This document shows positions 49,845 through 58,689 of a DNA stretch of 64,000 nucleotides, in pieces. This DNA comes from Devosia sp. (GTDB lineage: Bacteria > Pseudomonadota > Alphaproteobacteria > Rhizobiales > Devosiaceae), in NCBI RefSeq assembly GCF_017307495.1, contig NZ_JAFKHE010000013.1:186001-250000 (forward strand). The letters run 5' to 3'. How positions within the stretch are numbered: the first letter of the stretch is position 1; every line of letters starts with the position of its first letter. The notes under the pieces are model-generated. The model ran no database searches and was not told the origin of the DNA. It was given only the letters and a program-made list of their open reading frames with translations. The translations under genes were made by a program, and so were the position numbers.

Positions 49845-49886
49845 TTGACGCTGGCAAATAAAGTATGATGTTATCGACTTAAGTCG
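49845..49886 (+). promoter_or_regulatory. Promoter and operator of ABC importer 2
   Basis: TTGACG (49845-49850) and TGTTAT (49869-49874) form a modest promoter with an 18-nt spacer. GTATGATGTT (49863-49872) lies in the spacer and -10 and is the inverted match of 47769-47778. The perfect 12-nt palindrome CGACTTAAGTCG (49875-49886) covers the predicted start point. Confidence 0.5.
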
Positions 49887-49904
49887 TCAAAGGGGAGGGA
49901 ACCT

Positions 49905-51233
49905 ATGAACGATACGACACCCGGCGCCGCCACCGGCGTCATGATGCATCGTCGTCACGTGCTGGGCCTCGGGCTCGGCTTCACCGCCACCATCGTGCTC
50001 GGCTCGGGCGCCCGCGCCCAGCAGGCCACGGTCAAGTTCTGGGACCCCGGCCTGTTCGCCGTCTCGGCCGACGGCATCCTCAACAAGGACCGCTCGTTCA
50101 TCTACAAGGCGGTCGCGGCCTACCAGGCCGCCAACCCCGGTGAGACGATCGAGATCACCGAGACCAGCGGCGACATCACCGCCACCTCGAACCAGTTCCG
50201 CGCCGCCTCGATCGCGAAGAACGGCCCCGACATGAAGTCGGCCTATGCCGGCGGCGCCGTGCTGTCGTTCAGCCAGTTCATCGAGCCGCTCGACAGCGTC
50301 TTCTCGCCCGAGGAGCAGGCGAGGATCACCGGCTGGGACACGGTGCGCGACGGCTACCGCACCGACGGCTCCATCCTCGCGCTGCCCTATGGCGCCGGCT
50401 CCTATTTCTACGTCTTCTACCGCCCCTCGCTGTTCCAGCAGGCCGGCGTCGAGTTTGTCGAGCCCAAGACCTGGGAGGACATGCTGGCCCTGGGCGAAGA
50501 GCTCAAGGCCAAGGGCGTCACCCCGTTCTGGGTCTGCAACCAGGAAGGCTACATGGGCGCCTGGGCCATCGCCGCGCTCGGCGGCGGCCAGCTCGGCGCC
50601 AACGCCTTCACCGAGATGGTGCTGAAGAACCAGCCCATCAACAGCCCGGGCCTGGTCGAGGCCTACAAGGCCTATGCCGACATGTATGCCCGCGGCCTCA
50701 CCAACCCCGATGCGGGCGAGCTGCAGAACGGCGAGGCCACCTCGGGCTTCGTGCAGGGCCGCGGCGCCATGACCATCAACGGGGCCTGGTCCAATGCCGA
50801 ACTGCTCGACGCGCTCGGCGACGATGTCGGCATGTTCCCGATCCCGACCCTCGCCTCGGCCACGGAGCCGGGCGTTCTCGCCGGCGGTCCGAACCTGGCG
50901 GTGTTCGTCACCAACTACGCGGCCAACAAGGACGCGGCCTTCAAGTTCATCAAGTATCTGGCCGAGGCCAAGACCATCGACCTCTATGTCGAACTGAGCC
51001 AGACCGAGCCCTCCAACCACAAGGACGCCGATGCCTCGGTGATCACCAACCGGCTGCTGCGCGAGCAGGCCGAGCGGCTGAAGACGACCAAGACCGTCTA
51101 TCCGTTCGACAACATCATGCCGCAGCCGGTGATCGACCTGTTCTACCGCGTGAACGCCACCACGTTCACCGGCCAGCAGACAGCCGAGGATGCGGTGGCC
51201 CAGCTGCAGGCCGAGTTCGACAAGCAGGGCTGA
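49905..51233 (+). CDS. ABC sugar-binding protein 2
   Basis: A 442-residue solute-binding protein. The N terminus has a twin-arginine-like signal (HRRHVLGLGLGF, cleavage after GARA) and an inner ATG (MHRRHV) that could also be used. The body contains KTWEDMLALGEELKAKGVTPFW, typical of family 1 sugar binders. Its stop shares one base with the ATG of the next permease gene. It lies in the same operon as an alpha-galactosidase, so alpha-galactosides are the likely ligands. Confidence 0.92.
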   Translation: MNDTTPGAATGVMMHRRHVLGLGLGFTATIVLGSGARAQQATVKFWDPGLFAVSADGILNKDRSFIYKAVAAYQAANPGETIEITETSGDITATSNQFRAASIAKNGPDMKSAYAGGAVLSFSQFIEPLDSVFSPEEQARITGWDTVRDGYRTDGSILALPYGAGSYFYVFYRPSLFQQAGVEFVEPKTWEDMLALGEELKAKGVTPFWVCNQEGYMGAWAIAALGGGQLGANAFTEMVLKNQPINSPGLVEAYKAYADMYARGLTNPDAGELQNGEATSGFVQGRGAMTINGAWSNAELLDALGDDVGMFPIPTLASATEPGVLAGGPNLAVFVTNYAANKDAAFKFIKYLAEAKTIDLYVELSQTEPSNHKDADASVITNRLLREQAERLKTTKTVYPFDNIMPQPVIDLFYRVNATTFTGQQTAEDAVAQLQAEFDKQG

Positions 51234-52171
51234 TGTCGAGCTCGCTTGCCGACGGCGATGACCTTGCCGGGGCGGCGCCATCGCGCGGCGCCCCGCTCTC
51301 CCGCGGTCGGCGCGCCGAGCGCCGCTTCGCGCTGCTGGCCGTCGCGCCGGCGGCGTTGCTGGTCTTCGGCCTGATGCTGGTGCCGATCTTCGGCGCCCTC
51401 GGCATCTCGTTCTTCAAGACCGATGGCGTGACAGCCGATTTCGTCGGCCTCGCCAACTATGTCGGCCTGCTTACCGACCCGCTGGTCGGCGCCGTGCTGC
51501 TGGTCAACCTGCAATTCCTCATCGCGGTGCCGCTGGTGCTGGTGACGGCGACGCTCACTGCCGTGCTGCTCTACGAGAAGGTGCTCGGCTGGCGGACCTT
51601 CCGCATCGTCTTCTTCATCCCCTCGGTGCTGTCGACCGCCGTTATCGGCCTGATGTTCAAGTCGACCTTTGCCTTCGATGGCCCGGTCAACAAGCTGGTC
51701 GTCGCCGCCGGCGGCATGCCGGTGAGCTTCTTCTCTGCCCCGACCCTCGCCATCGCGGTGATCATCCTGGCGCTCGTCTGGTCCGGCTTCGGTTATGGCG
51801 CGCTGATCATCCTCGCCGGGCTATCGGCCATCGACCGCGAGGTCTACGAGGCGGCCGATCTCGATGGTGCCGGCTGGTGGCAGAAGCTGTTCTTCATCAC
51901 CCTGCCGCAGATCCGCCGCGTGCTGCTCTTCGTGTCGGTGATCAACGTCATCTACACCTTCACCTCGCTGTTCGGCTTCGTCTACGTGATGACCGCCGGC
52001 GGGCCCGGCTACTCGACCACGACGCTCGACTACCTGATCTACCAGAAGGCCTTCTCGAGCGCCGACATGGGCTCGGGCTCGGCGCTGGCCATCCTCGTCT
52101 TCATCCTCATCGGCATCCTCACCGTGCTGCAGGCCCTGGTGAGCCGCGAGCGCGAGCCGAACAATGGCTGA
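51233..52171 (+). CDS. ABC sugar permease 2a
   Basis: A 312-residue MalF-like permease with six helices and EAA loop EAADLDGAGWWQKLFFITLPQI. It overlaps the binding-protein stop by one base (TGATG) and the next permease by 8 nt. Confidence 0.94.
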   Translation: MSSSLADGDDLAGAAPSRGAPLSRGRRAERRFALLAVAPAALLVFGLMLVPIFGALGISFFKTDGVTADFVGLANYVGLLTDPLVGAVLLVNLQFLIAVPLVLVTATLTAVLLYEKVLGWRTFRIVFFIPSVLSTAVIGLMFKSTFAFDGPVNKLVVAAGGMPVSFFSAPTLAIAVIILALVWSGFGYGALIILAGLSAIDREVYEAADLDGAGWWQKLFFITLPQIRRVLLFVSVINVIYTFTSLFGFVYVMTAGGPGYSTTTLDYLIYQKAFSSADMGSGSALAILVFILIGILTVLQALVSREREPNNG

Positions 52172-52994
52172 AGCCCGCCGCGCCCCGACCAGGCTGCCGC
52201 CGTTCCTGATCCTGCTGCTCGTGGCGGCAACGACGCTCTATCCGCTCAGCTTCGTCGTCGCCAACGCCTTCCGCGCCAAGGCCGAATACCTCAAGGCGCC
52301 CTATGGCTGGCCGGCGAACTGGTCGCTCAACAACTTCGTCCTGCTCATCGACAACTACGATGTCATCGGCGCCGCGACCAACAGCGTGCTGGTGATCGGC
52401 TGCGCCCTCGCCATCTCGCTCACCGCCTCGACGCTCGCCGCCTATGCCATCGTCAAGCTCGACCTGCCGGGCCGGCGCCTGTTCGGCGGCACCTTCGTGT
52501 CGGTGATGCTGGTGCCGAGCCAGGTGCTGATCATCCCAGTCTACCTGCTGCTCTCGTCCCTGCGGCTGGTCGATACGCTCCCCGGCGTCGTCCTCGTCTA
52601 TGCCGCGACCAACATCCCGTTCGGCGTGTTCTTCATGACCGCCGTGATGCGCTCGGTGCCCAACGACATCATCGAGGCGGCGCGCATCGACGGGGCAGGG
52701 CCCATGCGCATCCTGGTCTCGGTGGTGGTGCCGGTGCTGCGCACCTCGATCCTCACCCTAGCCATCCTCGCCTTCCTCGCCATGTGGAACGAGCTGATCT
52801 TCGGGCTGATCCTGTTGCCGAGCGAGGCCAACAACCTGCTGACCGCGAAAATGGCCTCGATCGGCGGCCGCTTCGTCACCAACCAGCCGCTGCTGATGGC
52901 GGGTCTCCTGCTGACCTCGCTGCCGCCGATCCTAGTCCTCACCTTCCTCTCCAAATACCTTGTCAGCGGCATCGCCGCCGGCATGGGCAAGTAG
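52164..52994 (+). CDS. ABC sugar permease 2b
   Basis: A 276-residue MalG-like permease with EAA loop EAARIDGAGPMRILVSVVVP. It starts 8 nt inside the preceding gene and ends 12 nt before the alpha-galactosidase. No ATPase gene follows, so this importer must borrow one, probably that at 42421. Confidence 0.94.
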   Translation: MAEARRAPTRLPPFLILLLVAATTLYPLSFVVANAFRAKAEYLKAPYGWPANWSLNNFVLLIDNYDVIGAATNSVLVIGCALAISLTASTLAAYAIVKLDLPGRRLFGGTFVSVMLVPSQVLIIPVYLLLSSLRLVDTLPGVVLVYAATNIPFGVFFMTAVMRSVPNDIIEAARIDGAGPMRILVSVVVPVLRTSILTLAILAFLAMWNELIFGLILLPSEANNLLTAKMASIGGRFVTNQPLLMAGLLLTSLPPILVLTFLSKYLVSGIAAGMGK

Positions 52995-53006
52995 CGAGTT
53001 CCATCG

Positions 53007-55052
53007 ATGACCAGCACCGTCTCCGCCGCCATGGCCACCATCGGCTTCGACCCCGCCCAGGGGGGAGCTTTCCGCCTGGGCCTCAATGGCCGCGACCTGC
53101 TGGTCCCCGCGCCGGCGCTGAACCTCGTCATCGACGGCAAGGTGATCACTGGCTGGCACAACCCCAGGCTGACCGGCGGTCGCGGCCTCGACATCACCGG
53201 CGCCGTAGCCGATGGCGTCGAGGCCACCCTGTCCGTCGCGCAGGTCGCCGACCGCGATGCCTTCGAGTTCGCGCTCACCCTGCGCAACACCGGCACGGCG
53301 CCGGTCCGCATCACCACCGCCGATGCCTTCGCCGGCACGCTCGCACCCGCGACCTGGCAGGGCCTGAGCTTCACCTCCAAATGGGGCGACGAGTTCGAGC
53401 CCGAGCATTTCAGCCTCGACGCCCCGCGCGAGATCGAAATCCGCACCGGCCGCTCCTCGCTCGGCCAGAGCCCCTGGCTCGGCGCCACCAGCGCTCTCGG
53501 TGCCGTCGTCGTCGCCCCGGTGTGGAGCGGCAACTGGCACATCGGCATCGCGCCCGGTGCCGATGGCGTGCGCCTCAATGCCGGCATCAGCCCATGGAAA
53601 TTCTGGCACGACCTCGAACCGGGAGAGAGCTTCGAGGCGCCCTCCGTGCTGGTCGCCGTCGGCACCGATCTCGAGGCCGCGGCCGTGGCGCTCACCCGCG
53701 CCGTCGGCGCCCGCCTGCCGCGCTCCGCCGCCAGCGAAGCCATCCCGCTCGAGTGGAACCACTGGTGGCCCTACGAGGACAAGGACATCACCGAGGCGAT
53801 CTTCCTCGAGAACGCCGAAATCGCCACCGAGCTCGGCTTCGAGGTCTCCACCCTCGATGCCGGCTGGTTCGGCGCGGCCGATGCCGACACCTTCTGGTGG
53901 GATATCCGCGGCGATTTCTCCGACGAGAACCTCGCCCGCTTCCCGCACGGCATTGCCGGCCTTGCCGACCGCGTGCGCCAGCGCGGCCAGCGCTTCGGCA
54001 TCTGGATGGAGGTCGAGGCGGTCGGGCTCAAGGCCCGCGTGCGCAGCGAGCGCGCCGACATCATGGCGCGCCGCGACGACGATCCGCCCGAGGCCCCGCT
54101 CGATGCCGCCGATCCCGGCTTCCTCGGCTATGTCTGCCTCGGCTCCGAGGCGGGCCGGGCGCATGCCCGGCAACTGCTCGAGACGCTGGTGGCAAAGACC
54201 CGCTGCGAGTGGATCAAGATCGACTTCAACCTCGATCCCAAGGCCGGCTGCTCCTGCACCGACCATGGCCACGGCGCCGGCGACGGGCTCTATGCCCACT
54301 ATCGCGGCCTCTACGCCCTCTACGACGAATTCCGCGCCGCCCACCCCGAGGTCATCGTCGAGGCCTGCGCCTCGGGTGGCCTGCGCGTCGATGCGGGCCT
54401 GCTCCGCCACGTCCACTGCGCCTTCCTGTCCGACCCGGACTGGGTGCCGCACCACCTCGCCACCGTCCACGGCAACTCCTACCTGCTGCCGCCCGCCGCC
54501 ATGCTGCACTGGCCGATGTCGGAGTGGCGCACCAAGAACCCCAACCAGCGCCTCAGCCTGCGCGATCCGGCGCTGACCGAGGACATGTTCGACAGCATCA
54601 TCCGCGGCGCCTTCATGCACCGCTTCGGACTCAGTTGGCGGCTGCCCGACCTGCCGCACAAGTGGCGCGAGCGGCTGAAGGCGCACCTCGCGCTCTATGC
54701 CCGCGATGTCGTCCCCTTCGTCCGCAATGGCGACATGTACCGCCTGACCCCGCCGCCGTCGCGCAAGGGCGGTGGCGAAGCCCAGCCGCGCTTCCAGCTG
54801 ACGCACGGCGATCGCCACCTGCTGCTCGGTTTCTCGCTCGGCCCGCACGCCGAGAACCTTGGCATCCGTCCGGCCGATGGCGGCTACACCATCCGCCCGC
54901 GCAACCTCGATCCGACCCGGCGCTACCGCCTCACCGAACTGTCGCCCGAGGGCGAGGTGCCGAGCCTCGTCCGCACCGGCCACGAGTGGATGGCGCAGGG
55001 CCTTCCGCTCATCCGTACCTCGTCCTACGCCGGCATTCTCGAGCCGGCCTGA
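53007..55052 (+). CDS. Alpha-galactosidase (GH36)
   Basis: A 681-residue retaining glycosidase. An N-terminal beta-sandwich domain (about 1-240) precedes the catalytic barrel. The barrel contains WNHWWPYEDKDI, the nucleophile Asp406 in WIKIDFN, EACASGGLR and the candidate acid/base Asp476 in LSDPDW. A short C-terminal beta domain ends the protein. No signal peptide is present, so it acts on imported alpha-galactosides such as melibiose- or raffinose-type sugars. Exact specificity (GH36 also contains N-acetylgalactosaminidases) is inferred. Confidence 0.9.
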   Translation: MTSTVSAAMATIGFDPAQGGAFRLGLNGRDLLVPAPALNLVIDGKVITGWHNPRLTGGRGLDITGAVADGVEATLSVAQVADRDAFEFALTLRNTGTAPVRITTADAFAGTLAPATWQGLSFTSKWGDEFEPEHFSLDAPREIEIRTGRSSLGQSPWLGATSALGAVVVAPVWSGNWHIGIAPGADGVRLNAGISPWKFWHDLEPGESFEAPSVLVAVGTDLEAAAVALTRAVGARLPRSAASEAIPLEWNHWWPYEDKDITEAIFLENAEIATELGFEVSTLDAGWFGAADADTFWWDIRGDFSDENLARFPHGIAGLADRVRQRGQRFGIWMEVEAVGLKARVRSERADIMARRDDDPPEAPLDAADPGFLGYVCLGSEAGRAHARQLLETLVAKTRCEWIKIDFNLDPKAGCSCTDHGHGAGDGLYAHYRGLYALYDEFRAAHPEVIVEACASGGLRVDAGLLRHVHCAFLSDPDWVPHHLATVHGNSYLLPPAAMLHWPMSEWRTKNPNQRLSLRDPALTEDMFDSIIRGAFMHRFGLSWRLPDLPHKWRERLKAHLALYARDVVPFVRNGDMYRLTPPPSRKGGGEAQPRFQLTHGDRHLLLGFSLGPHAENLGIRPADGGYTIRPRNLDPTRRYRLTELSPEGEVPSLVRTGHEWMAQGLPLIRTSSYAGILEPA

Positions 55053-55510
55053 GCGCCTCCCTCCCCCTAAAGGGGAGGGATCGCGGGAGGGGGTAGTGCG
55101 GCGATCATCGATGGACCCCCACACCCAGCCCCTCCCCTTGAGGGGAGGGATCGAGGGAGGGGGTGGTGCGGCGATCACCGTTGAACCCCCACCCCACCCC
55201 CTCCCCTCAAGGGGGAGGGGAGCCCCTATGGCACAGTGATGTTCTGGTCGGCCGCGACGGGGGTGGCCTCCCTCCCCCTTGAGGGGAGGGATCGAGGGAG
55301 GGGGTAGTGCGGCGATCACCGATGGACCCCCACCCCCAGCCCCTCCCCTCAAGGGGGAGGGGAGCCCCGATGGGCGCAGTGATGTTCTGGTCGGCCGCGA
55401 CGGGGTGGCCTCCCTCCCCCTTGAGGGGAGGGATCGAGGGGGGGGTAGTGCGGCGATCACCGATGGACCCCCACCCCCAACCCCTCCCCTCAAGGGGGAG
55501 GGGGGCCGAC
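55053..55510. repeat. GC-rich intergenic repeat array
   Basis: Four copies of a core containing GTGCGGCGATCA (near 55094, 55164, 55305 and 55446) alternate with CTCCCC/GGGGAGGG hairpins. The last two and a half units repeat directly: GATGTTCTGGTCGGCCGCGA starts at 55238 and again at 55381, a period of 143 nt. Open frames through it are repeats of a Pro/Arg-rich sequence with no coding character. It separates the alpha-galactosidase gene from the aldo/keto reductase gene. Confidence 0.9.
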
Positions 55511-55618
55511 TGCGGTCAACAGCTTCCACCCACAGAACACTTTACCTGGCAGGCCCACTCATGTTCCATCGCGCCGGACGGCGCGGCCGGGTTTGATGCC
55601 GCGCATGGAGGAATCATC

Positions 55619-56668
55619 ATGAAATACCGCTATCTCGGCCGTTCCGGCCTGCTCGTCTCGCGCCTGTGCCTCGGCACCATGACCTTCGGCAACACCCAGT
55701 GGGGCTGCGACCAGGAGGGCTCGAGCGCCATTGTCCGGAAGTTCGTCGAGGGCGGCGGCAATTTCATCGACACGGCGAACTCCTATTCGAACGGCGAGTC
55801 CGAAAACATCCTCGGCGTCGCGCTCAAGGACTACAATCGCGACCACCTGGTCATCGCCACCAAGTGCTGGTTCCCCTCCGACCCGGCGATCACCGCGCGG
55901 GGCCTTTCCCGCAAGAACATCGTCGAGGCCTGCGAAGCCAGCCTCAGGCGGCTCGGGACGGACTACATCGACCTCTACCAGTTCCACGGCCCCGACCCGT
56001 ACACGCCGATCGAGGAGAGCCTGCGCGCCGCCGATGACCTGATCCGTGCCGGCAAGGTTCGCTATCTCGGCTGCTCGAACTTCTATGGCTTCCAGATTGC
56101 GCAGGCCAACGGCGTCGCCGCCCTCAAGGGCTACGAGCCGCTGGTTTCAGCCCAGCATCTCTACAACCTCGTCCGCCGCGACATCGAGCGCGAGATCCTG
56201 CCGGCCTGCGACGCCGAGGGTCTCGGCATGATCTGCTGGAGCCCGCTGGCCGCCGGCATGCTGAGCGGCAAGTATTCCGGCAGCGACAAGCCCGACGCCA
56301 ATTCCCGCATCGGCATCCAGGCCGCCATCACGCTGCCGCGCTACTGGTTCGAGGATTCGCTGAAGATGATCGACCTCGTCGTCGAGACCGCGAGGGACCT
56401 CGGCAAGACCCCGAGCCAGGTCGCGCTCAGCTGGCTGTTCGGCGACCGGCGCGTCACCGCCGCCATCATCGGCGCCCGCCGTGTCGAGCAGGTGGAAGAG
56501 AACATGCTGGCCGGCGATTTCGACCTGCCCGACGACGTGCGCCAGAAGCTGACCGACGCCATGCCATTGAAGCTCGGCTATCCCTACGAGTGGATGAGCC
56601 TCAACCTGCCGTCGACCTTCGGGAAGGCCGAGTTCGAGCCCAGCCACGCCAGTCGCCTGCCGCTGTAG
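55619..56668 (+). CDS. Aldo/keto reductase
   Basis: A 349-residue NADPH-dependent oxidoreductase with a TIM barrel. The catalytic tetrad is visible: Asp in FIDTANSYSNGESE, the following Tyr, Lys in VIATKCWF and His in YQFHGPD. The C-terminal cofactor segment is IIGARRVEQVEENM. The start ATG at 55619 has GGAGGA upstream. It belongs to the group of alcohol- or sugar-converting reductases (YajO/Tas-like). Proximity to the sugar island suggests, but does not prove, a role with sugars. Confidence 0.92.
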   Translation: MKYRYLGRSGLLVSRLCLGTMTFGNTQWGCDQEGSSAIVRKFVEGGGNFIDTANSYSNGESENILGVALKDYNRDHLVIATKCWFPSDPAITARGLSRKNIVEACEASLRRLGTDYIDLYQFHGPDPYTPIEESLRAADDLIRAGKVRYLGCSNFYGFQIAQANGVAALKGYEPLVSAQHLYNLVRRDIEREILPACDAEGLGMICWSPLAAGMLSGKYSGSDKPDANSRIGIQAAITLPRYWFEDSLKMIDLVVETARDLGKTPSQVALSWLFGDRRVTAAIIGARRVEQVEENMLAGDFDLPDDVRQKLTDAMPLKLGYPYEWMSLNLPSTFGKAEFEPSHASRLPL

Positions 56669-56783
56669 CACGCGCCGCTTCGACACGAGCGATCGGGACC
56701 TCCCCTCACCCTGCCAATGCCGCCGGGCGAGGGAGGTCCGGTGCCGACGCAACCTGAGCCATGCCGCCAGCCGTCGGGCATTT

Positions 56784-56849
56784 AACCGATCGGTTGACAT
56801 TGCCGCGGTGATGCAGTATTGAACCATTAGGTTATCAACCAAGTGGTTC
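56784..56849 (+). promoter_or_regulatory. Promoter with AACC/GGTT operator array
   Basis: TTGACA (56794-56799), 17 nt and TATTGA (56817-56822) make a good sigma70 promoter. The perfect palindrome AACCGATCGGTT (56784-56795) overlaps the -35. GGTT-ATC-AACC (56830-56840) nests inside GAACCA...TGGTTC (56821-56849) just after the -10. Repeated AACC/GGTT half-sites imply repression by one protein, probably the ArsR encoded in the operon. Confidence 0.65.
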
Positions 56850-56853
56850 ACAA

Positions 56854-57393
56854 ATGAGCGCCGACACAAGCACCGGGGGCATCGAGCCCAACCTGGCAAC
56901 GGTCGAGACCCCGGCCGACGAAGCCGTGATCCGCATTCGCCGCAGCTTCGCGGCGCCGCGCGCGCTGGTCTGGCGCTGCTACACCGATCCCGTCCACCTC
57001 GTGCATTTCTGGGGCCCACACGGCGCCACCAACCCGGTCTGCGACCTCGACCTGCGCGTCGGCGGCCACTGGCGGCAGGTGATGCACTTTCCCTCCGGCA
57101 ACGAGTACGGCTACACCAGCGCCTATCTCGAGATCACGCCGCCCGAGCGGCTGGTCTGGCGCGACGCCCCGGACAGCTACCGCTTCGGCGATCCGCTCCC
57201 GCCCGCCGGCATGGTCACCGAACTGACCCTCGCCGAGGACGGCAGCCGCACCCTGCTGTCCGTCATCGTCCGCTTCACCTCGCTCGCCGCCCGCGACGAA
57301 TCCGTCACCCGCGGTTTCGCCACCACGGTGCTCGAGGGCAGCGAGAAGCTCGACGCCTACCTCGAAACCCTCGCCGCCGACGCGGCTCGCTGA
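56854..57393 (+). CDS. SRPBCC/AHSA1-domain protein 1
   Basis: A 179-residue START-like cavity protein of the activator-of-Hsp90 (AHSA1) superfamily. It shows the family pattern RSFAAPRALVWRCYTDPVHLVHFWGP and ITPPERLVWRD, and a C-terminal amphipathic helix. Such proteins bind hydrophobic small molecules; no ligand can be named. It is first in an operon with a hydrolase, an ArsR regulator, two more SRPBCC proteins and a YdeI-like protein. Confidence 0.88.
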   Translation: MSADTSTGGIEPNLATVETPADEAVIRIRRSFAAPRALVWRCYTDPVHLVHFWGPHGATNPVCDLDLRVGGHWRQVMHFPSGNEYGYTSAYLEITPPERLVWRDAPDSYRFGDPLPPAGMVTELTLAEDGSRTLLSVIVRFTSLAARDESVTRGFATTVLEGSEKLDAYLETLAADAAR

Positions 57394-57407
57394 CCGGGAG
57401 GCACACC

Positions 57408-58217
57408 ATGCCCAGCTTCACCTCGAAAGACGGCACCACCATCGCCTACGACGTGCGCGGCTCCGGCCCGGCCGTCATCCTGATCGACGGCGCCTGGTGC
57501 GGTCGCAACATGGGCCCGATGCCCAGGCTTGCGCCGCTCCTGGCCCCGCACTTCACCGTCTACAACTACGACCGGCGCAGCCGCGGCGACAGCTCGATCT
57601 CGACCGACTACTCGCCCGACCGGGAGTATGAGGACCTCGCCGGGCTGATCGACATCGCCGGTGGCTCGGCCCATCTCTACGGCACGTCGTCGGGCGCTGC
57701 GATCGCCCTGTTCGCCGCCGCGCGCCGACTGCCGGTCAACCGTCTCGCCATTTTCGAGCCGCCCTTCACCGACGTGCCCGGCGGCAAGCCGATGCCGCAG
57801 GGCTACCAGGCCGAGGTCGAGCGCCTCGTCGCCGAGGACAACCGGCCCGCCCTCGCCAGGTATTTCATGGTCAGGATGATCGGCATGCCTTCGTTCATGA
57901 TGCCGCTGATGCGGCTCAATCCGCATTGGAAGGCGATGCTGCACAACGCCCCGAGCCTGCCGCACGACACCGCGGTGATGGAAGGCTATGGCTTTCCCAC
58001 CGAGGCTGCCCGCTCGATCCGGGTCCCGACCATCGTCATGAGTGGCGACAAGACCTTCAAGCAGCTGAAGGAAACCGTCCGCCTCGCCCGCGAGACCATT
58101 CCCGGCGCCCGCTTCGCCTCGTTGCCTGGCCAGAGCCATGACGCGGCGGCCGGGCTGGTCGCCCCCATCCTCATCGATTTCTTCACCGGCGCCGACGCCG
58201 CCCGCATTGCAGCCTGA
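57408..58217 (+). CDS. Alpha/beta hydrolase
   Basis: A 269-residue alpha/beta-fold hydrolase. The nucleophile elbow reads GTSSGAA. YDRRSRGDS follows the oxyanion strand, and a late His in GQSHDAA completes the triad with an Asp in MSGDKTF. It lies 14 nt after the first SRPBCC gene and 15 nt before arsR. Substrate unknown; an esterase or lactone-type reaction is possible. Confidence 0.88.
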   Translation: MPSFTSKDGTTIAYDVRGSGPAVILIDGAWCGRNMGPMPRLAPLLAPHFTVYNYDRRSRGDSSISTDYSPDREYEDLAGLIDIAGGSAHLYGTSSGAAIALFAAARRLPVNRLAIFEPPFTDVPGGKPMPQGYQAEVERLVAEDNRPALARYFMVRMIGMPSFMMPLMRLNPHWKAMLHNAPSLPHDTAVMEGYGFPTEAARSIRVPTIVMSGDKTFKQLKETVRLARETIPGARFASLPGQSHDAAAGLVAPILIDFFTGADAARIAA

Positions 58218-58232
58218 CCTTCGAGACCGAGC

Positions 58233-58577
58233 ATGACCGACCACCTGTCCCAGACCCTTTCGGCCCTCGCCGATCCCACCCGCCGCGGCATCCTCGCCCG
58301 GCTGGCGCGCGGCGAGGCGACCGTCGGCGAACTGGCCGAACCCTACGACATGTCGATGGCGGCCGTGTCCAAGCACCTGAAGGTGCTGGAAAAGGCCGGG
58401 CTGATCTCGCGCGGCAAGGAGGCGCAGTGGCGTCCCTGCCGGCTCGAGGCGGCGCCGATGCGCGAGGTCGCCGACTGGGTCGAGAGCTACCGCCGCTTCT
58501 GGGACGAAAGCCTCGACCGGCTGGGCGACTACCTCGCCGAACTGCAGAAGGGAGAGCCGGACGGCCCGAAGAACTAG
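58233..58577 (+). CDS. ArsR-family transcriptional regulator
   Basis: A 114-residue winged-helix regulator. It starts LSALADPTRRGILARLARGE, and the recognition helix lies in YDMSMAAVSKHLKVLEKAGLI. Metal-binding Cys motifs (CxC) of ArsR/SmtB are absent, as in the SdpR-like subgroup that accompanies SRPBCC genes. The C-terminal helix YRRFWDESLDRLGDYLAEL has a diverged copy at 58725-58790, in front of the next gene. Confidence 0.92.
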   Translation: MTDHLSQTLSALADPTRRGILARLARGEATVGELAEPYDMSMAAVSKHLKVLEKAGLISRGKEAQWRPCRLEAAPMREVADWVESYRRFWDESLDRLGDYLAELQKGEPDGPKN

Positions 58578-58689
58578 CCACTTTCAGCCGATCGGGCGGC
58601 CTGGCCGAAACGAATGGAACGACCAAAGGTCATATCGCTCGCCGACATCGTCCGGCAGCGACGCGGCGAAGCTCTGCGCCGCCTCCGGC

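Noticed and set aside
55279..55596. Open frames through the intergenic repeat array, some reading into the aldo/keto reductase gene.
   Set aside because: The sequences are translations of hairpin repeats. The aldo/keto reductase has its own ATG at 55619 with a GGAGGA site and begins with the expected family N terminus.
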